A stretch of 60,954 nucleotides of DNA, taken from contig CAMCYZ010000001.1 in NCBI GenBank assembly GCA_945885545.1, positions 1 to 60,954 of the forward strand, in the 5' to 3' direction. Under the pieces are notes generated by a model, which was not told the origin of the DNA, did no database searches, and saw only the letters and a list, made by a program, of their open reading frames with translations. The position numbers and the translations under genes were made by a program. Origin of the DNA: Spirosoma fluviale (GTDB taxonomy: Bacteria; Bacteroidota; Bacteroidia; Cytophagales; Spirosomataceae). This document shows positions 44,480 through 54,197 of this stretch, piece by piece (within the stretch, counting starts at the first letter, position 1; each line of letters opens with the position of its first letter).

Positions 44480-45660
44480 AATCAAACCCATTAATTGTTT
44501 TTAATTTTGGAGTAAAATATTTGTTATCAATATTTTAAGTACATGCCGTTTGATAAAAAACAACTCCGTTTGAAGTTCGGGTTTAGTTTTTTGACGAGTT
44601 CCTTTATACCCCAAGGCTGTATGGACAATGGGGCTGTGGTCATTTAATTGTATTCAAAAAGATTGGTTATAAACTTTACACCATACCTGCTTCTGGTTTT
44701 TCTAATTGAATGCCATAAAAAGGATGATTTTTACATGCATTTACTGCTTTTTTTATCAAATATTGGGGGATGAATTGCAATACCTGTACTAGGATTGGAA
44801 ATCTCACTTTTAATGTATTATCGTAGATGCTTCGGATTTAAGATCCAATGTCTTTTATTTAAGGTTGTTTTAACTCTAAAACCGCACGGCAGCGGCCTAC
44901 CTAAATCACTCTCCAGAAGGATAGGGACTTTAAAAAGGAGCATAATTTAACGACATTGATTTAAGGCCTAAAAATTGGTTTGAATAATGGATCTCTCCAT
45001 TATTATATTTTTCCAATAAAAAAAATGAGACTAGATTTCGCCAGATAACAGTAGAAAAGGTTTAAAAGACCTCAATAAAATTAGCTACTGACGTTTAGAA
45101 ATTTCTAATAACAACAAAAAAGCGTCAAAAGAACCAACTTACCTTATAGCAGATAAAAGCTAGTAATGGCTTTCAATTGTTATAATATGAATCTTCAAAA
45201 AATTGAGCTGCTTTTACATGATTTCTTTGGTTCAGCATGTTTAAACCCAAAAAACGTATTATGAAATCTGCTACAAAATAAAAGACGAAGGCGAAAGCCG
45301 TTGCCTCAAATCAATTTCCGAGCCTCTGTAAACCTATTTCGATAGGTTTTTCGATATTCATCATAGCTTTTTTGCCAAATTTTATTTCGCCAGAATGTTG
45401 GGGTTAAATATTGATATTTTGGACGAAAAGAGTTAAGACAAACGCCTAGAGAATGGTTTTAGCTCCATTGCGAATTATTGAGGAGGCTGTGGAATTGGTG
45501 TAATTCAATTATTGATTATCGGTTTTATTCTGATTTACGGCATAAAGATTGTCATGATTTAAAGTCTTAAAAATAAACGACAGTCAATAAGACAAACCTA
45601 TCCCCACGCTGATTCTTACGGTTTAATAACTGTTTGTTCGTGCATTAATAAGTACCATAA
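44480..45660. other. 1.2-kb non-coding stretch, right part of the sparse island
   Basis: No gene recognised on either strand. It contains the reversed MITE-like copy (44843-44962). Around 45480-45560 a short hydrophobic reading (GCGIGVIQLLIIGFILIYGIK) ends in a stop but has no start or partner. Confidence 0.55.
44843..44962 (-). repeat. MITE-like element, copy 4 (reverse orientation)
   Basis: About 120 bp. The reverse complement shows the same order as copy 1: AAGTCCCTATCCTTCTGGAG, then GGCCGCTGCCGTGCGG and TTTTAGAGT. The ends are ATCCAATGTCTTTTATT on the left and TTTAACGACATTGATTT on the right, an imperfect terminal inverted repeat like that of copy 1. Opposite orientation and near-equal length argue for a mobile unit. 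Confidence 0.6.
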
Positions 45661-45662
45661 GC

Positions 45663-45697
45663 AAAAAAAACGACAGTCCCAGTTGGAAACTGTCGTT
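45663..45697 (-). terminator. Terminator of maeB
   Basis: On the minus strand AACGACAGT pairs with ACTGTCGTT (9 bp, 11-base loop), followed by eight T, 20 bases past the maeB stop. Confidence 0.85.
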
Positions 45698-45716
45698 CTA
45701 AATTTAAATCAGAGTT

Positions 45717-48008
45717 TTACTTCTTCACCGCATCAACTACCGAGATGGCCGTTTGGTTAACGATTTCTCTCACCGAGGCACCGAGTTGTAACACTTGAAC
45801 AGGCTTTTTGAGCCCCATCAAAAGTGGTCCGATTTTCTCTATGCCAGCTACTTCTTTTAGTAAGTTGTAGGCAATGTTCGCCGAAGAAAGATTTGGGAAA
45901 ATTAAGGTATTGGCTGGGCCATCTGCAAGGTCTGAGAACGGATGATTTTCTTTCAAAAGCTCCGTGTCGAAAGCCAAGTGGGCCTGCATTTCTCCATCTA
46001 CAACCATGCCTGGGTGTTTTTGCTTCAATATTTCTACCGCCTTACGCATCTTGATAGGTGCGGGGCCTTCTGGTACTGAACCAAAGTTGGAGTAAGTCAC
46101 CAGTGCAATTCTGGGCTTAATATTGAATTTTTCTACCTCTTTGGCGGCTAATTCGGTGATTTCTACCAGTTCCTCAAAGTTAGGATCAAAATTTATAGTG
46201 GCATCCGCAAGAAACAATGGCCCTTTTTTGGTCATCAATATATACATACTCGATATCTTCTTCACCCCTTTTTCTGGTCCGATTATCTGCAAGGCTGGAC
46301 GAATAGTGTCAGGGTAGTTTCTGGTCAAACCTCCCACCATGGTATCTGCAAGGCCTGTTTCTACCATCAGCGATGCATAGTAACTTCTGCGGGTTACGAA
46401 ATTCATGGCATCGGGCTTTGTCAAACCTTTTCTTTTACGTTTATCAAAAAATAATTCTGCAAATTCGGCCAATCTGACTTTTTCAGCATCGTTTTTGCTT
46501 TCTTTCGGGTCTATGATATCAATATCCTCAGGTAGCGAAATGCTGTTTTCTTCTAAAATACTTTCGATGAGTTTTCTATTTCCTAAGAGTATCGGATAGG
46601 CTATTTTTTCTTGAATAACCTGCTGAATGGCTTTTAAAACGGCAAGGTTTTCGGCGTCGGCATATACCACTCGTTTTGGGTTTTTCTTGGCTTTGGTCAT
46701 AATGGCCTTGGTGAGGGTATTGTCCAAGCCGAGTCTTTTAGAAAGCTGCGTTTCATAGGCGTCCCAGTCAGTTATGGCAAACTTCGCCACACCTGTTTCC
46801 ATGGCTGCCTTTGCTACCGCAGGGGCCACCGAAGTAAGTAAGCGAGGATCTACTGGCTTTGGAATGATGTAGTTTCTGCCAAAACTCAAGTTGGCTTCGC
46901 TGTAGGCCATGTTTACAATATCTGGCACTGGTTTTTTGGCCAATTCAGCCAAAGCCCTTACTGCTGCCAGTTTCATTTCTTCGTTTATTTCGCTAGCTCG
47001 CACGTCTAAGGCACCTCTAAAAATGTACGGGAAGCCCAAAACGTTGTTAACTTGGTTGGGATAATCCGAGCGACCTGTGGCAACAATAATGTCCTCACGT
47101 GCATCCATGGCATCGTCGTACGAAATTTCGGGCGTAGGGTTAGCCAAGGCAAAAACAATACAATCTTTGGCCATGGATTTTACCATTTCTTGAGAAAGGA
47201 TGTTGCCTTTTGAAAGTCCCACAAAAACATCGGCTCCATTAACGGCTTCTGCCAGTGTAGTTTCAAATGGCATATTGCTATTGGCAAATTCTATCTTTTT
47301 GCCGTCTAGGTTTGTTCTGTCAGGATGTATAAGTCCTTTAGAATCAAACATAAAGATGTTTTCCTTTTTGGCACCTAAGGCATTATACAGCCTTGTACAA
47401 GAAATGGCCGAAGCACCCGCACCGTTGATGATGATCTTGACTTTGGCGATGTCTTTTTCTACCAATTCCAAGGCATTTAATAAGGAAGCCGACGAAATAA
47501 TAGCGGTTCCGTGCTGATCATCGTGCATTACCGGAATATTCAATTCCTTTTTAAGTCTTTCTTCTATTTCGAAACACTCAGGAGCCGAAATATCCTCTAG
47601 ATTTACACCGCCGAAGGTAGGCTCCATTATTTTCACTGTACGCACAAACTCGTCCACGTCTTTGGTGTTAAGTTCTATATCAAAAACATCAATATCGGCA
47701 TAAATTTTAAAAAGTAAGCCTTTACCTTCCATTACAGGTTTGCCGGCAAGAGCACCAATGTCACCAAGACCCAAAACGGCCGTTCCATTGCTTATAACGG
47801 CTACCAAATTACCTTTGGCAGTATATTTATAGGCATCCTCGGGATTGGCTTGGATGGCCAAACATGGCTCAGCTACACCAGGGGAGTAGGCCAAAGAGAG
47901 GTCTCTTTGATTTGCATATTCTTTAGAAGGTATAACCTCAATTTTTCCTGGCCTGCCTTTGGCGTGATATTCGAGAGCTTCTTCGTTAAGCGTTTTGTCG
48001 TTGTTCAT
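45717..48008 (-). CDS. maeB: NADP-dependent malic enzyme with phosphotransacetylase domain
   Basis: This 763-residue MaeB-type fusion converts malate to pyruvate, CO2 and NADPH. The N-terminal malic domain has [15 protein letters not shown] (about 39-53), HDDQHGTAI (about 161-169), the NAD(P)-binding loop NGAGASAIS (about 195-203) and [14 protein letters not shown]. The C-terminal 330 residues (from about 430) resemble phosphate acetyltransferase but in this fusion class act as a regulatory domain, commonly responding to acetyl-CoA. The gene is monocistronic with a strong terminator. It marks the right edge of the sparse island. Confidence 0.94.
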   Translation of the reverse strand: MNNDKTLNEEALEYHAKGRPGKIEVIPSKEYANQRDLSLAYSPGVAEPCLAIQANPEDAYKYTAKGNLVAVISNGTAVLGLGDIGALAGKPVMEGKGLLFKIYADIDVFDIELNTKDVDEFVRTVKIMEPTFGGVNLEDISAPECFEIEERLKKELNIPVMHDDQHGTAIISSASLLNALELVEKDIAKVKIIINGAGASAISCTRLYNALGAKKENIFMFDSKGLIHPDRTNLDGKKIEFANSNMPFETTLAEAVNGADVFVGLSKGNILSQEMVKSMAKDCIVFALANPTPEISYDDAMDAREDIIVATGRSDYPNQVNNVLGFPYIFRGALDVRASEINEEMKLAAVRALAELAKKPVPDIVNMAYSEANLSFGRNYIIPKPVDPRLLTSVAPAVAKAAMETGVAKFAITDWDAYETQLSKRLGLDNTLTKAIMTKAKKNPKRVVYADAENLAVLKAIQQVIQEKIAYPILLGNRKLIESILEENSISLPEDIDIIDPKESKNDAEKVRLAEFAELFFDKRKRKGLTKPDAMNFVTRRSYYASLMVETGLADTMVGGLTRNYPDTIRPALQIIGPEKGVKKISSMYILMTKKGPLFLADATINFDPNFEELVEITELAAKEVEKFNIKPRIALVTYSNFGSVPEGPAPIKMRKAVEILKQKHPGMVVDGEMQAHLAFDTELLKENHPFSDLADGPANTLIFPNLSSANIAYNLLKEVAGIEKIGPLLMGLKKPVQVLQLGASVREIVNQTAISVVDAVKK

Positions 48009-48215
48009 AAAATAAATTCATTTTTCGAATGCTAATCTAAGCATCAAATGGCAAAATGTATCTATGTTAAAGAATAAAAATACAAGATAAAAAAAACAAT
48101 TGGGCAGAATAATATTTGGTTTATGTCTTATGTTATTATCTAACTTTTTAACCATACAAAAAAATGCACTTTAAAAGCATAAGGCTAGGCAAATTTATCC
48201 AAATATTATTCTTGT

Positions 48216-49268
48216 TTAGTTTTTTTGTAATAAAATAATTTTTGGTTCAAAAACGCTGCCTATTAAGAGGTTTTGTTGTTTGTTTTTGGAGAAAAAAGGA
48301 GCAGCCACACTAGAGCCTGATAAGGTGCTGCCGTCGTTTAGATATAAAAGTTTTTGATTTTCTAAATCGTTGTGATCGAGTTCAATAACCGCAGAAGGAG
48401 ATTTGTTTTCAGCATTTTTTCGATGGGACATAAAGGCAAAAAGTTTGGGATGGCAACCTATAATTAAGTCTCCGTTTTTTGTCATTTCGATGTTATCTGG
48501 CGGATAAAGCGTACCTACGAAGTCTTTTTCTTCTAGATAGTTGGTTTGCGTTTGCGGAGCAAAAACATAAATGCCTTTTTCTAGGGTTGAGGCCACATAG
48601 ATGCTTTTTCCATCAGCCGATAATGCTATGCCATTTGGATAAATTAGTTTTTCACTTACTATTTTGGATAATTTTCCGTCGTAAAACACCACATTTCCTG
48701 AAGGAATTCTTAAGAAATCAGAAAACAGTATTTGCCATTTTGAGCGTGTGCCGTGGTCGTTGGTAATAAAAAACTGGTTTTCTGACACTGCAAGTATGTC
48801 GTTTGGTGAGACAAAATCTGTACTTGAATATTTGCTGATGTAATTCAGCGTATCTCCCAATATCTCGAATTTCAAGATGTCATTTTTGGCGTCTTTATGC
48901 GATATTACGAATAAAAACTTTTTGCCCTGAATACTCAAAAAAGAAATGCCATGAGGTCTAAACTCGTTCAATTTGAATTTTGCGGTAAGATTGACGAGTT
49001 TCTTTGAAGAATCGGTAAGGTTCATTGAAAAAATAGCACCAGTGCTTTTAGGATTTCTTCTGTCTTGAGCACTTAAATAAGCCTTGTTGCTCTCGGAGTC
49101 AATCGTTATGTCCTCCACACCGGGATAAGCCTTGATGGTGGTTTCGTGATAATCAGAAACTGAAGATACACTCGAAAATACCCCTGCTTTTATTAAAGTC
49201 TGAGCTATGAAGTAGGTAATTCCGACTATTATAATAAGTGAAAGTAAAAATTTCTGTGAGCGTTTCAT
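48216..49268 (-). CDS. Paraoxonase/SMP-30-like beta-propeller protein
   Basis: This 350-residue protein has an N-terminal membrane anchor or signal (about 7-22) and a propeller that resembles arylesterase/paraoxonase enzymes: EDITIDSESNKAYLSAQDRR (about 52-71), FRPHGISFL (about 103-111), FVSPNDILAV (about 150-159) and FFITNDHGTRSKW (about 164-176), with the Asn and Asp expected to hold the catalytic calcium. The likely activity is lactone or ester hydrolysis in the periplasm; the substrate is unknown. It follows the symporter gene after 6 bases, so it belongs to that operon. Confidence 0.8.
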   Translation of the reverse strand: MKRSQKFLLSLIIIVGITYFIAQTLIKAGVFSSVSSVSDYHETTIKAYPGVEDITIDSESNKAYLSAQDRRNPKSTGAIFSMNLTDSSKKLVNLTAKFKLNEFRPHGISFLSIQGKKFLFVISHKDAKNDILKFEILGDTLNYISKYSSTDFVSPNDILAVSENQFFITNDHGTRSKWQILFSDFLRIPSGNVVFYDGKLSKIVSEKLIYPNGIALSADGKSIYVASTLEKGIYVFAPQTQTNYLEEKDFVGTLYPPDNIEMTKNGDLIIGCHPKLFAFMSHRKNAENKSPSAVIELDHNDLENQKLLYLNDGSTLSGSSVAAPFFSKNKQQNLLIGSVFEPKIILLQKN

Positions 49269-49274
49269 GGGTAT

Positions 49275-50516
49275 TTATCTAAAATTATCTTTGAATATAT
49301 CTTCGGTTTCTTCTATGTGGTTCAGTGCATAATTTAGCTTTTTCATATTTAGCTCGTTTTCGTTTCTTGAAATCCAGATGGTAGCCACACCGTTGCCAAT
49401 AAAATTGGTGATGGCTCGGGCTTCTGACATAAATCTATCCACGCCAAGTAAAAGAGCTAAGCCTTCTATAGGTATTACTTCCACAGCCGAAAGGGTGGAG
49501 GCTAAGACCACAAATCCACTCCCAGTAACACCTGCGGCACCTTTTGAGGTAATCATCAATATTCCAATGATGGTCAGAATTTGCTCAAAACTCAGATGAA
49601 CACCAAAAACTTGAGCCAAAAACATGGTGGCCATGGACAGATAAATGGTAGTGCCATCGAGATTAAATGAATATCCAGCAGGAACTACCAAACCCACTAC
49701 TGATTTGGAGCAGCCCATTTTTTCGAGTTTTTCCATTAATGAGGGTAGTGCGGCCTCTGAGGAAGAAGTACCGAGAACAATTAGAAGTTCTTCTCGGATA
49801 TATTTCAGGAATTTAAAGATACTTATTTTGTAATATTTTAGAATCAAATAAAGCACCACAAAAACAAAAATAGCCATGGTAGCATAAACCGAAACCATAA
49901 GTTTGCCTAACGGGAATAATGTTTTTATGCCATATTTGCCAATCGTAAAAGCCATGCCTCCAAAAGCACCGAGCGGAGCAAAAAACATCACCCAGTGTAG
50001 AGCCTTAAAAACATATTTTGAAATTCTGTTCAGGAAATTAGTGATAACCACTTTTTGTTTTAATTTGCTCAAAACTACCCCGAAAAGAATAGAGAAAATC
50101 AAAACCTGAATAGTCAGATTGTCTTTCAGGAACTTCAACCAGCTAAATTCAGCTGATTTGGTAGTATATTCTGATAAATCTGCTCCTTCAAGATTACCTG
50201 TGGTTACACCAGCTCCCGGCTGTATGATGTTGGCAACCAGAATACCTGCTAATAATGCAAACGTCGTAACTACCTCGAAATAAATGAGGGCTTTGAGACC
50301 AACTTTTCCTACTTTCTTAAGATCTCCCATTCCGCTGATTCCAAGCGAAATAGTTAAGAAAATGATGGGATTAATGAAGAGCTTGACAATGTCGATGAAT
50401 CTTGTTCCAAGCCATTTGAATTCAATGGCCTTTTCAGGGGAAAAATGACCGAGTAAGGCTCCAGCTGTAATAGCTGTAAGTACCCAAAAGGTAAGATTGG
50501 TAAATATTTTTTTCAT
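49275..50516 (-). CDS. Dicarboxylate/amino-acid:cation symporter (DAACS family)
   Basis: This 413-residue inner-membrane transporter is of the GltP/DctA type, with about eight spans and two re-entrant hairpins. The serine-rich hairpin ELLIVLGTSSSEAALPSLMEKL (about 240-261), the PAGYSFNLDGTTIYLSMATMFLAQ segment (about 274-297) and the second hairpin near ITSKGAAGVTGSGFVVLASTL are the substrate-binding signatures. It imports glutamate, aspartate or C4-dicarboxylates with protons or sodium. It is the middle gene of an isomerase-symporter-paraoxonase cluster. Confidence 0.92.
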   Translation of the reverse strand: MKKIFTNLTFWVLTAITAGALLGHFSPEKAIEFKWLGTRFIDIVKLFINPIIFLTISLGISGMGDLKKVGKVGLKALIYFEVVTTFALLAGILVANIIQPGAGVTTGNLEGADLSEYTTKSAEFSWLKFLKDNLTIQVLIFSILFGVVLSKLKQKVVITNFLNRISKYVFKALHWVMFFAPLGAFGGMAFTIGKYGIKTLFPLGKLMVSVYATMAIFVFVVLYLILKYYKISIFKFLKYIREELLIVLGTSSSEAALPSLMEKLEKMGCSKSVVGLVVPAGYSFNLDGTTIYLSMATMFLAQVFGVHLSFEQILTIIGILMITSKGAAGVTGSGFVVLASTLSAVEVIPIEGLALLLGVDRFMSEARAITNFIGNGVATIWISRNENELNMKKLNYALNHIEETEDIFKDNFR

Positions 50517-50610
50517 TTAAGGGTCATTAGAGGATATGGGGCTGCGTAATAATTGCCACGCACTTATAGCACGGTTTTATTTTAAACTCGTGGCAAATAT
50601 TTGACAAGTA

Positions 50611-51582
50611 TTAAGCAAATTCCATTTTTTTCATATACTCAGCATTTGTTTTTATGTCTTGAAGTGGGCTGGATTTATCGAATCTTTCCTGCTCAACAAT
50701 ATAAAATTCAACGCCTTGGTCTTTAGCTGTTTTTAGGACTTTACCGAAGTCTATCCTTCCGTTACCGAGTGTAGTAGAGGCACCGAGTGGCCAGAAAGGG
50801 TCTTCGTTTTTCTCTGTTGATTCTATTTCCTTTAGTCTGTCCGCTTTGTAAAGGTCTTTTATGTGAACCAATTTGAAACGGTTTGCATAATCTTTTAGCC
50901 ATTTTTCAGGGTCTTGTCCAGCTTTGACAACCCAATAGAGGTCTAATTCAAAACTTACCAAATCTACATCGGTTCCTTTGAGCATTATTTCTTCTGGAAT
51001 ACTGCCGTCATTGGTGGGTAAAAACTCTATGTGGTGATTGTGGTAACCCATTTTTAGACCTGCTGCTTTGGTTATTTCGCCTTGTCTATTCAAGCCTTCA
51101 GTTATTTTTTTCCAATCATCGGCTGTTTTTATTTCGCCAGGAAAAGGGTTCAATACATAACTCAATCCAACTGAGGCACAGTCGTCCACCAGTTTTTTAA
51201 AGTCATCTTCGGTTTCTTTTTTTGTTGTAAAATCCGGGTTTATGTGGCTGCTGATCATCTGCATACCCAAATCGCCAATATAGGTTTTAAATTCCGAAGG
51301 TTTCATGCCCCAGAATATACCTTGGTCACCTGCAAAACTTTCTATTTGGGTATAACCCGCATCCGAAATAGCCTTCAATGTCGCTCTCGTATCTTTGGCC
51401 ATATCTTCTTTGACAGTCCAGAGTTGAAGGCCAAACTTCTCTATCGAGGGTGCCTTTCCAGCAATTTTTGTTGTGGTCTGTTCAGTTTTGGATTTACAGC
51501 TAGTCAAGGCTTGTAAAAAAATAGGGCCTGAAACGGCAGCAATACCATAATTTTTGATGAAGTCTCTTCTTGAATTTTTCAT
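50611..51582 (-). CDS. Sugar phosphate isomerase/epimerase-like TIM-barrel lipoprotein
   Basis: This 323-residue exported protein has a twin-arginine motif (SRRDFIK at 4-10) and a lipobox (LTSC, Cys29), so it is probably a Tat-exported lipoprotein. The body is a xylose-isomerase-like TIM barrel: KFGLQLWTVKEDM (about 49-61), YTQIESFAGDQG, LKMGYHNHHIEF (about 176-187) and LELDLYWVVKAGQ (about 211-223) supply the His, Glu and Asp metal ligands. Such enzymes act on sugars or inositols; the substrate here is unknown. It heads the three-gene cluster with a 94-base gap to the symporter. Confidence 0.87.
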   Translation of the reverse strand: MKNSRRDFIKNYGIAAVSGPIFLQALTSCKSKTEQTTTKIAGKAPSIEKFGLQLWTVKEDMAKDTRATLKAISDAGYTQIESFAGDQGIFWGMKPSEFKTYIGDLGMQMISSHINPDFTTKKETEDDFKKLVDDCASVGLSYVLNPFPGEIKTADDWKKITEGLNRQGEITKAAGLKMGYHNHHIEFLPTNDGSIPEEIMLKGTDVDLVSFELDLYWVVKAGQDPEKWLKDYANRFKLVHIKDLYKADRLKEIESTEKNEDPFWPLGASTTLGNGRIDFGKVLKTAKDQGVEFYIVEQERFDKSSPLQDIKTNAEYMKKMEFA

Positions 51583-51821
51583 TTTTGGGTTGTTTTAGAA
51601 AAATAAAGTTCAATTTAAGGTTTAAAGCTAAGATTCTAAAAACAAATGTAGAAAATTGATGTTTTAACTATTAATAACATGAAATTTCCCGGTTTTGAAG
51701 CCTTAAGATAAGATTAATGTGGGAATAATCTTGCTGACATAAATCTTGGAGATGAATTATTACACAACAAAAGAGTTTTTTTATAGGGTTAAAATTCATT
51801 GGTAAACACCGCGGTACAAGA

Positions 51822-52742
51822 TTACTGCGGTTTTTTTCGTTGTGACCTATTTGATGCACTCAAAAAACTAATGTTTAGCTCAAAACCTAAGATCAAAATG
51901 AGGGCAATGAGATAAATCCAAACCATGATGGCTATAAGCGTTCCGATTGAGCCATACAATCTGTTGTAAGAGTTGAAGTTTTCGAGATAGAAAGAGAATA
52001 AGTTTGTGGCTAATATGCTCAAAAAAGAGGCGAATAAAGCCCCGAAATTGAAAAATCTAAGTTTCTTGTGTATGGCTGGTGCGAAAAAATATATACAAGA
52101 AATTCCAAAAAAGAAAATAATAAAAATGGAGGCATAACCTAAGATATTTAAACCCCAAACGTTTATGGTTTGGTCGATAAACACTTTTTCTGTGAAATAG
52201 TTAAGGGTAATTTTGCCTACAATCAAAACCACGATTGCCGCTATCAAAATAAAAATCAACAAGCTTGTAAGTAAGAAAGCTATCCATTTCGCTTTCAAAA
52301 AACTGCGTTTTTCTCTTTGTTTGAGTGCCATATTAAATGCCGTCATCAGCGAGGACATGCCGTTGGTAGCTGCAAAAATGGCAAGGACAAAACCAAAAGA
52401 CAGAATATCGGGTCTTGGTCTGCTGATGATTTCTTGAATGGTGTGGCTAACGTTGTCATAAAGCCCACTTGGCATTAGATTTTTTAGAAAATCCATTATC
52501 AAAACCTCTAGGTTATGAATAGGAATGTAGGGTATGAGCGTAAACAAAAAAATGGTACCCGGAAAAACTGCTAGCATGAAACTGAATGAAACGGCCGCAG
52601 CCCTTTGATCCAAGTCGAAGTTTATGATTTTTTTATAGAGAATAAGTAGAAAAAGATAAAGTGAAACGGTAGTATTAAAAATGTAAACATTTTTTAGTTT
52701 TTCTGATACCCATTTTATTATATTTTCTATTTTATTATTCAT
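51822..52742 (-). CDS. YihY/BrkB-family inner-membrane protein
   Basis: This 306-residue membrane protein of the YihY (formerly BrkB, once called ribonuclease BN) family has six spans. DLDQRAAAVSFSFMLAVFPGTIFLF (about 39-63) is the family's best-conserved region and FNSYNRLYGSIGTLIAIMVWIYLIALILILGFELN (about 250-285) its C-terminal signature. The biochemical function is not established; the ribonuclease name is historical. It is the last gene of the hisS-mltG-ybgC-yihY operon, starting 2 bases after ybgC. Its 3' end forms an ACCGC/GCGGT hairpin. Confidence 0.88.
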   Translation of the reverse strand: MNNKIENIIKWVSEKLKNVYIFNTTVSLYLFLLILYKKIINFDLDQRAAAVSFSFMLAVFPGTIFLFTLIPYIPIHNLEVLIMDFLKNLMPSGLYDNVSHTIQEIISRPRPDILSFGFVLAIFAATNGMSSLMTAFNMALKQREKRSFLKAKWIAFLLTSLLIFILIAAIVVLIVGKITLNYFTEKVFIDQTINVWGLNILGYASIFIIFFFGISCIYFFAPAIHKKLRFFNFGALFASFLSILATNLFSFYLENFNSYNRLYGSIGTLIAIMVWIYLIALILILGFELNISFLSASNRSQRKKPQ

Positions 52743-52744
52743 AA

Positions 52745-53152
52745 CTACTTAAAAAAGGGACTTAGTTTTTCAATGATTATTGGAGGGCAAGTTGTTATTT
52801 GTTTACTATCAGCTTTTATGAAAACCAGTGTGGTAAGGCCTTTATGAATTATTTTTTTACTTTCGTTTAAGACTTCGGTGTCAAAAACAATCCTTACTCT
52901 GGGCATTTCTTTGAGCGTACATTTTATAGTTAAAAGCTCGTCGTATTTAGCTGGTTCTAAGTATTTTGAATTGTTTTCATATACCGGCATCCAAATTCCT
53001 CCGTCTTCCAAATCTTTGTATCTTACGCCCAGATTTCGCAAAGCTTCAACACGTCCTATTTCAAAAAGCTTGGCATAGTTTCCATAATACATAAAGCCCA
53101 TTTGGTCAATATCGGCATATCTTACTCTATAATTTGACTCAAAACTATACAT
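52745..53152 (-). CDS. YbgC-type hotdog acyl-CoA thioesterase
   Basis: This 135-residue single hotdog-domain enzyme of the YbgC/4-hydroxybenzoyl-CoA thioesterase group hydrolyses acyl-CoA thioesters. The active-site segment RYADIDQMGFMYYGNYAKLFEIGRVE (about 11-36) carries the catalytic Asp (ADIDQMG) and the N-terminal end of the central helix. In proteobacteria YbgC belongs to the Tol-Pal cluster; here it lies in an operon with the wall enzyme MltG, 7 bases after its stop. The substrate is not predictable. Confidence 0.9.
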   Translation of the reverse strand: MYSFESNYRVRYADIDQMGFMYYGNYAKLFEIGRVEALRNLGVRYKDLEDGGIWMPVYENNSKYLEPAKYDELLTIKCTLKEMPRVRIVFDTEVLNESKKIIHKGLTTLVFIKADSKQITTCPPIIIEKLSPFFK

Positions 53153-53159
53153 ATTTTAC

Positions 53160-54197
53160 TTATTTTATTCCTCTAGCATCCAGAGCCGCCTGGTAAATAT
53201 CGGCATTTTTCAGGTGTTCAGTGTACGTAGCCGCAAAATTGTGATATCCTGAAAAGTCTTCTTTGGCACAGAAATAGGTGTAGTTATGTTTGTCGTAATC
53301 CAACACTGCATCCAAAGCAATACGTTCAGGCAAGGCTATTGGGCCAGGAGGTAATCCTAAGTTTCTGTAGGTATTATAGGGCGAAGAAATACTCAAATGC
53401 TTGGTTAGTATTCTTTTAAGCGAAAAATCACCCACTGCGAACTTCACTGTTGGATCAGCTTGTAACGGCATATCGGTGGCTATTCGGTTCACATAAACGC
53501 CCGCTACTTTAGGCATTTCGTCAGGCTTATTTGTTTCGCTCTGCACAATAGAAGCCATCACACCTACCTGTATTGGCGTCATATTGATAGCCTGTGCTTG
53601 GGAAAGCCTCTTTTCATTCCAAAATTTCTTGTATTCGGAGTTCATTCTTTTCAAGAAATCGTCTACACTACTGTCCCAATAAATAAAGTAGGTATCAGGT
53701 AAAAACATACACATGATGGTTTCGCTTGTGAAACCATATTTCGCACATTCTTCTTCTTTGGTGATTCTTTCGAGAAGTAAATTTGAATCAAAGTCTAGTT
53801 TTGTGCCGATTTTTTTAATCAAATCGTCTTTGGTTCTAATATTATTGAATGTCAACTTTACGGGATCTTGGTTTCCGCTTCTTATTTTAGATATTATCTC
53901 TTTGTTGGCAGCGTTGGGTTCTATCTCATAACGACCCGACCTTAGACTTTCTCGTAATCCCATTCTTTTGGTCATAAATCCAAATGCCACCTCGTCATTT
54001 ATTATTTTATGTGTTCGGAGTGTATCCATCATACTTTCATAAGTAGCGTTTTTGGGCAGATAAAGTACAAACTTCTGCTTTCCGTCGACATTGAGGTTTG
54101 GACTGTAAGCCACTTGCCAAAAATAAAATGCCAAAGTGGCTGCTATTGTTGAAACCGCTACCAATAGGTAGGCTAATATTTTTTTGTTCTTAAACAT
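53160..54197 (-). CDS. mltG: Endolytic murein transglycosylase MltG
   Basis: MltG cuts nascent peptidoglycan strands and so ends glycan elongation. This 345-residue protein has one N-terminal membrane span (about 7-25), a LysM-like region (about 40-110) and the YceG catalytic domain. The catalytic glutamate is in MASIVQSETNKPDEMPKVAGVYVNRI (about 217-242), followed by LQADPTVKFAVGD and SPYNTYRNLGLPPGPIALPE. The start overlaps the hisS 3' end by 8 bases. It is well conserved and appears functional. Confidence 0.94.
   Translation of the reverse strand: MFKNKKILAYLLVAVSTIAATLAFYFWQVAYSPNLNVDGKQKFVLYLPKNATYESMMDTLRTHKIINDEVAFGFMTKRMGLRESLRSGRYEIEPNAANKEIISKIRSGNQDPVKLTFNNIRTKDDLIKKIGTKLDFDSNLLLERITKEEECAKYGFTSETIMCMFLPDTYFIYWDSSVDDFLKRMNSEYKKFWNEKRLSQAQAINMTPIQVGVMASIVQSETNKPDEMPKVAGVYVNRIATDMPLQADPTVKFAVGDFSLKRILTKHLSISSPYNTYRNLGLPPGPIALPERIALDAVLDYDKHNYTYFCAKEDFSGYHNFAATYTEHLKNADIYQAALDARGIK

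Noticed and set aside
45480-45560. Short hydrophobic peptide reading GCGIGVIQLLIIGFILIYGIK
   Set aside because: A stop directly precedes the glycine-rich start and no initiation codon is near; too short to support.
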